A stretch of 64,000 bases of DNA from contig CALFXE010000261.1 of NCBI GenBank assembly GCA_937927845.1, positions 1-64,000 on the forward strand, read 5' to 3'. A model generated the notes under the pieces. The model saw only the letters and a list, made by a program, of their open reading frames with translations, was not told the DNA's origin and searched no databases. The number at the start of each line of letters is the position of its first letter. Position 1 is the first letter of the stretch. The translations under genes and the position numbers were made by a program. The DNA is from an uncultured Paludibacter sp. GTDB lineage: Bacteria; Bacteroidota; Bacteroidia; Bacteroidales; Paludibacteraceae. This document shows, in pieces, positions 59,739 through 64,000 of this stretch.

Positions 59739-61856
59739 TCAAAACATCAGCTTCGTTTTGATAAAGAAATTCCTGCCCGGCTCTAATTTATTTATTCCTC
59801 TAAATGTTGAAAGCGGTTCTTGATGTGCCGTGTTCAGGATATTTTTTATTCCACCTGCAAATTGAATCTTTAAGGAGCTTATTGAAAATGTTTCTGTGTG
59901 AAAGCCTAAATTAAAAATCATATCCAACTCAGGATTTTTCCACACACCATTTATATCCCTTGTTTCATAATCCCAATCCATCTCCACATAAGTCGAAATT
60001 GCCTTATGTAATTGATAATTGATTGTATTTGCTCCACGCAATGGCGGTATTAATGGTAGATGCTTTTTCGTACCTAAATCAATGGCATACACATATGAAG
60101 CTTGTGATTCAAACCCAAGTTTTGGTGTAATCAGCCATCTTAATTCAATCTCACCTCCGGTGAAAAATGCCTTATCTATATTACTGCTTAGTAAAACGGG
60201 AGTGGGCATAGTGAACATTCTCGTTATTGTATCAGGCTTTTCTGCAATTAAATCAAATAGATAATTCGAGAAGATATCGGTTTTTAGAAAGACTCTTCTT
60301 CCGATATACTCATAACTCAAATTAGCAAACAATCCTTTTTCCGGTTTCAAATTGGGATTTCCAACCTTTGGAGTTCCCGACTGATCAATAAACTTGAATC
60401 GTTCTTCCATAGAAGCTACGCGATAGGAGTTTGACAAAGACAGTATAAATTTATTTCGCTCAACAGGCTTAAATTCAACATCTATATGAGCCGAATATGC
60501 CAATTGATTATTAGTTCCTTTTGAAAATAAAATTTGTTTATTTGGTGCTAATTGAGTTTTTACACCATTGACATATTTATACTTATCGATTTCTTTAAAA
60601 GCAGTATCATTATTAGCATTAATAAAATCTAATCTGATTCCTGTGTTTATTGTCCACTTTTCAGGCTCAATAACCCATTTATGCTGAGCAAAAGCACCAA
60701 TATCAAGCATATCAGCCTTAGGCGTGGGTTGTTCTTTTGTTACTATCGTATCAGTTGATGATGAAGTTATATTTATGCGATATGTCTGCTGATCACGATA
60801 CCACCCTTCTACCCCGACTATCATGGTTTCGTAATCGTTGAAATACAAATCGGCAACGGCTTTGAATCCTGAAGTTGAATTATAACTGCCCGGGAATATA
60901 GCTTTTGTCGGATTTACTATATTCTCCACATCTCTTTTAATGTTTTGCGTATAAGCCTTTAAGCTTAATTTTCTAATAGTATGAGAAATATCAGACAATA
61001 AATATTCGCCACTGAAATGATTTCGTTCAAATCCTAAATATCGCACAACAGCAGAAGGAGGAAATGCAGTTCCACCAGGCAAACCTACATTCCAAGCTTC
61101 AAAATGACTATAATCGAAAAGAATTTCCTGATCTTCGGTTTTCTTTATTCCCCCTCTCACACTCCATGAAGCATCATTAAACTGACTGTTAGATAAAATT
61201 CCTGCCGGAGTCATAGTGTTTGAAGCAGTACGATAACTACCATTCAATGCAAGATACCATTCGTCATTTTCAACATTGACATTCAAATTGTTACTCCATA
61301 GTTTATTTACTGAATTAAATCCTGAAATTAGATTTCCATCAACGTGTAGTTCAGAAGAATAATCAGGACGTTTGGATATAAAATTAACGATACCACCCAT
61401 TGCACCGGTACCATAAACTACAGAGCCGGAGCCTTTTACCAATTCAATCTTTTCAATACTATTTATATCGACAGTCGACAACGAACCCGCAATATCTGTG
61501 GCTGTCTGCATACGATCGCCATCCACAAGAAAAAGCAACTTCGATTCAGAAAGTCCACGTACATTGATAGTCGTAGCCCATATCCCATCGCGTATCAATG
61601 CCACGCCCGGAGAATGAGTCAAAGCATCAGCCGGAGTTAAAAAATTATTTGTAATAATCTCATCATCAGCGATTTCAAAATAAGGAAAATTTAATTTATT
61701 ATTTTTAACACCCTGAATATTGATTTCAGAAATTTCTTGTAGTACTATCGAATCGTTTGTGTCTCTTGTTATTTTATGGTCGTGAGCAAAACTCTTTTCC
61801 ATAAAACATAATAATAATACAACACAAAGTATGATGAAAAGCGATTTTTGTTTCAT
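59739..61856 (-). CDS. TonB-dependent outer-membrane receptor
   Basis: A 705-residue receptor. Signal peptide (MKQKSLFIILCVVLLLCFMEK, cut after SFA, about 24), then a plug domain (about 40-165; SPGVALIRDGIWATTINVRG, VYGTGAMGGIVNFISK) and a C-terminal beta-barrel ending in a Phe (FFIKTKLMF). It imports a ligand across the outer membrane using TonB energy. The plug resembles the colicin I/haem/B12-type group rather than SusC; the N-terminal carboxypeptidase-like domain of SusC proteins is absent and there is no SusD partner. Substrate unknown; B12 would suit an organism with NrdJ but this is speculative. Confidence 0.9.
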   Translation of the reverse strand: MKQKSLFIILCVVLLLCFMEKSFAHDHKITRDTNDSIVLQEISEINIQGVKNNKLNFPYFEIADDEIITNNFLTPADALTHSPGVALIRDGIWATTINVRGLSESKLLFLVDGDRMQTATDIAGSLSTVDINSIEKIELVKGSGSVVYGTGAMGGIVNFISKRPDYSSELHVDGNLISGFNSVNKLWSNNLNVNVENDEWYLALNGSYRTASNTMTPAGILSNSQFNDASWSVRGGIKKTEDQEILFDYSHFEAWNVGLPGGTAFPPSAVVRYLGFERNHFSGEYLLSDISHTIRKLSLKAYTQNIKRDVENIVNPTKAIFPGSYNSTSGFKAVADLYFNDYETMIVGVEGWYRDQQTYRINITSSSTDTIVTKEQPTPKADMLDIGAFAQHKWVIEPEKWTINTGIRLDFINANNDTAFKEIDKYKYVNGVKTQLAPNKQILFSKGTNNQLAYSAHIDVEFKPVERNKFILSLSNSYRVASMEERFKFIDQSGTPKVGNPNLKPEKGLFANLSYEYIGRRVFLKTDIFSNYLFDLIAEKPDTITRMFTMPTPVLLSSNIDKAFFTGGEIELRWLITPKLGFESQASYVYAIDLGTKKHLPLIPPLRGANTINYQLHKAISTYVEMDWDYETRDINGVWKNPELDMIFNLGFHTETFSISSLKIQFAGGIKNILNTAHQEPLSTFRGINKLEPGRNFFIKTKLMF

Positions 61857-61880
61857 CTCAAATTATTTATTTTAATGATT

Positions 61881-62103
61881 ATCCGTAAAATGATCTAAGC
61901 TCCGCAGGAGCGTTATCATGCATAACCGTATGCAAGGCGTAGCCGTAGCTTACGGATAGAGGATACATTTCCCCCTACTCTAAGCCCTGCAAGGGTGGGA
62001 TAATAATAATGCCGCCTCTGCGATGCTTGAGTACCAAAGGATATACCCTTACCGTAAGCTGCGCTTCGCTTGCATACGGTTATGCACATCTTACACCTAT
62101 GGT
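61881..62103. repeat. REP-like hairpin cluster, copy B
   Basis: Inverted repeats ATCCGTAA/TTACGGAT (61881-61888/61950-61957), GCTCC/GGAGC near 61900, and ACCGTAAGCTGCGCTTCGCT with CATACGGTTAT (62051-62082). The unit occurs in both directions here and matches copy A at 11663-11801, including the GAGGATAC segment. The rest of 61857-62356 has no gene; at its end is the promoter for the C69 peptidase. Confidence 0.8.
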
Positions 62104-62293
62104 GTAAAAATAGTATTCGTACACTTTGCGGATAATCATTATTGATTTTAATGTGTGCAAAATTAAGAATTTTTTAATAAAATTCAAATGATTATTCATT
62201 AAGTATCTAAGGTTTCTCGTACAGCCTCACATTAGGCAAAATATAAAATTTTGATACAATGCAGTGGTTTGCTACTTCTAAGACACTTTAGGT

Positions 62294-62326
62294 TTGTGTG
62301 AAAAACAAAAATTTGCATTATCTTTG
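62294..62326 (+). promoter_or_regulatory. promoter for the C69 dipeptidase gene
   Basis: TTG (62294-62296), 22 bases, TATCTTTG (62319-62326). Transcription start near 62332; 25 bases before the ATG. Confidence 0.65.
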
Positions 62327-62356
62327 CTCGTTCTTTCAAAAAGGCATATTTTTTCT

Positions 62357-64000
62357 ATGAGATTATTAGTTACAATAACACTTTTCATACTGTCAATTTC
62401 CATCAAAACATTTGCCTGTACAAATTTAATTGCAGGTAAATTAGCTACAGTAGACGGTTCTACAATGGTAACGTACTCAGCCGATTCGTATTCATTGTAT
62501 GGAGCATTATATCATTTTCCCGCAAAAACATATCCGCCGGGTACTATGCTCGATATTTACGAATGGGACACAGGAAAATATCTTGGCAAAATAAAACAAG
62601 TTGAAAAGACGTATTCTGTGATTGGTAATATGAACGAAAATCAGGTTACTATTGGTGAAACAACCTTTGGTGGCAGACCGGAATTATGCGATACCACAGG
62701 GATTCTTGATTATGGCAGTTTGATGTATATTGCCTTACAACGTTCAAGGACAGCACGTGAAGCTATCCGCATTATTACGTCACTTGTTGAAGAATACGGC
62801 TATCGTAGCGAAGGAGAATCATTTTCCATAGCAGACCCTAACGAAGTGTGGATAATGGAAATGATAGGCAAAGGTCCGAAAAATAAAGGTGCGATATGGG
62901 TTGCTGTACGAGTACCTGACGATTGTATCTCAGCCCATGCAAATCAGGCACGAATAACCACATTCCCATTCGACGATAGAAATAACTGTCTCTACTCTGT
63001 TGATGTAATAGCATTTGCACGCGAACAAGGATATTTCAAAGGGAAAAATAAAGATTTTAGTTTTTCCGACACATATGCCCCACTCGATTATGGTGCGCTA
63101 ATAGCTTGTGAAGCAAGAGTATGGAGCTTTTTCAGACAGACAAATCCGGAAATGGAAAAATACATTACTTATATTAAAGGTGAAACAACCGAAAGAATGC
63201 CATTGTGGGTTAAGCCGGCAAAAAAGCTGAGTGTACAAGATATGAAAGCTTTTATGCGAAATCAGTTTGAAGGTACAGAATTCGATATGACTAAAGGCTT
63301 GGCTGCCGGTGAATTTAACAGCAAATTACGTTTAAGTCCACTTAGTTTTAAAGTCGACAGCGTTGAATATTATCATAATCGCCCTATAGCAACACAGCAA
63401 ACAGGCTTTTCATTCGTAGCCCAGATGCGAAACTGGCTGCCTCCTTATGTTGGAGGTTTATTATGGTTTGGTGTGGATGATGCAGCAACATCAGTCTATG
63501 TTCCAATGTATTGCGGAATCAACAACGTCCCCGAATGTTTCAGTGAAGATAATGGTAGTTTGTTGGAATACTCACCAACATCAGCCTTTTGGATATTTAA
63601 TCAAGTTTCGAATTTTGCCTATCCGAAATATTCACTTGTAATGCCTGATATCAAAAAAGTTCAGCAACATTGGGAAACAAATTTCCACACAATGATACCG
63701 AGTATAGACAAAACTGTAACAGGTTTGCCCGAAACTAATGCCCGCGATATTCTCACAACCTTCAGTCACACACAAGCATCCAACGTTACAGCAGCATGGA
63801 AAAAGTTAAGTGAATTTCTTTTAGTAAAATATCTTGATGGGGTAGTAAAAAGAGAAGAAAACGGGGTATTCAAACAAAACGATAGGAAAATACCATCAGG
63901 AATAATAAGACACGGCTATCCTGAAGAATATCTACGTCAGATTATTAAAGATAATCCGGGCATGAAAGCAAAAACGCAAGAGGAATTGAACAATCGTAAA
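62357..64000 (+). CDS. C69-family dipeptidase (PepD-like), 3' end outside the window
   Basis: At least 548 residues with no stop by the window end. A signal peptide (MRLLVTITLFILSISIKTFA) leads directly to CTNLIAGKLATVDGST, where the Cys after FA is the N-terminal nucleophile of the C69 family, released by processing. Later blocks such as VWIMEMIGKGP, GALIACEARVWSFFRQT, LPPYVGGLLWFGVDDAATS and SVYVPMYCGI are typical of secreted C69 peptidases of Bacteroidota. They cleave dipeptides in the periplasm or outside, in line with the peptide-using genes pepT and DPP-IV. The family length is about 550-600 residues, so little is missing. Confidence 0.93.
   Translation, partial: MRLLVTITLFILSISIKTFACTNLIAGKLATVDGSTMVTYSADSYSLYGALYHFPAKTYPPGTMLDIYEWDTGKYLGKIKQVEKTYSVIGNMNENQVTIGETTFGGRPELCDTTGILDYGSLMYIALQRSRTAREAIRIITSLVEEYGYRSEGESFSIADPNEVWIMEMIGKGPKNKGAIWVAVRVPDDCISAHANQARITTFPFDDRNNCLYSVDVIAFAREQGYFKGKNKDFSFSDTYAPLDYGALIACEARVWSFFRQTNPEMEKYITYIKGETTERMPLWVKPAKKLSVQDMKAFMRNQFEGTEFDMTKGLAAGEFNSKLRLSPLSFKVDSVEYYHNRPIATQQTGFSFVAQMRNWLPPYVGGLLWFGVDDAATSVYVPMYCGINNVPECFSEDNGSLLEYSPTSAFWIFNQVSNFAYPKYSLVMPDIKKVQQHWETNFHTMIPSIDKTVTGLPETNARDILTTFSHTQASNVTAAWKKLSEFLLVKYLDGVVKREENGVFKQNDRKIPSGIIRHGYPEEYLRQIIKDNPGMKAKTQEELNNRK

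Noticed and set aside
1..64000. tRNA or rRNA genes, integrase or insertion sequence with intact transposase
   Set aside because: None was recognised by eye; a tRNA scan would be needed to exclude short RNA genes fully.

Overview
The window looks like a piece of an AT-rich chromosome from an anaerobic member of the Bacteroidales (Bacteroidota). Evidence: several promoters fit the Bacteroidota form TTG-N19..22-TAnnTTTG; there is a type IX secretion (T9SS) sorting-domain protein, a FISUMP-domain protein, a DUF4783 protein next to nadC and rlmH, a SusC-like or TonB-dependent receptor, a C69 dipeptidase and a DPP-IV. Anaerobic life is suggested by a three-gene NAD(P)H-linked [FeFe] hydrogenase operon and a class II (B12-dependent) ribonucleotide reductase. 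No rRNA, tRNA, CRISPR array, integrase or reverse transcriptase was seen.

Layout. 1-0.8 kb: REP-like hairpins, then a MNT nucleotidyltransferase (antitoxin type) followed by a truncated HEPN-like remnant. 0.9-8.6 kb: AspT/YidE-type transporter, CLC chloride channel with CBS domains, PnuC, and a 2-oxoacid dehydrogenase operon (E1 alpha, E1 beta, E2). 8.6-21.1 kb: housekeeping (a conserved unknown protein, DapB-like reductase, MBL hydrolase, NadD, PepT, GcvT, malic enzyme, RecF, NrdJ). 21.2-27.8 kb: an orphan OmpR-type regulator, a candidate small RNA, and hydA-hydB/gltD-hydC, in which the NuoF-like subunit is fused to a complete GltD/NfnB-like flavoprotein. 28.0-32.0 kb: accessory island with the T9SS and FISUMP genes, a large imperfect inverted repeat upstream of them, a Rpn-family remnant, a GxxExxY gene and three arrays of a 9-bp repeat. 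32.2-48.9 kb: groESL, a glycosyltransferase and PKD lipoprotein pair, a MATE pump, nadC/DUF4783, rlmH, a large NtrY-like kinase, DPP-IV, and a sugar transporter with a ROK glucokinase. 49.1-58.3 kb: surface polysaccharide locus (Gfo/Idh/MocA dehydrogenase, sulfotransferase, Wzx, Wzy, three glycosyltransferases), with decayed genes inside it and at its 3' end. 58.4-64 kb: AAA/DUF4143 ATPase behind a perfect palindromic operator, TonB receptor, REP cluster, and a C69 peptidase running off the end.

How the genes work together. PnuC, NadD and NadC serve NAD supply. The hydrogenase can reoxidise NAD(P)H and ferredoxin made in fermentation, to which the 2-oxoacid dehydrogenase and malic enzyme contribute. 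PepT, DPP-IV, the C69 peptidase and GcvT point to peptide and amino acid use. The polysaccharide locus has flippase, polymerase and transferases, but its sugar-nucleotide genes are partly eroded.

The most interesting items are the HydB-GltD fusion, the FISUMP C-terminus that resembles a diversity-generating variable region, the 130-bp element with competing pairings upstream of the secreted-protein operon, the 9-bp arrays shared by two nuclease-type gene families, and the 13-bp perfect palindrome on the AAA-ATPase promoter.
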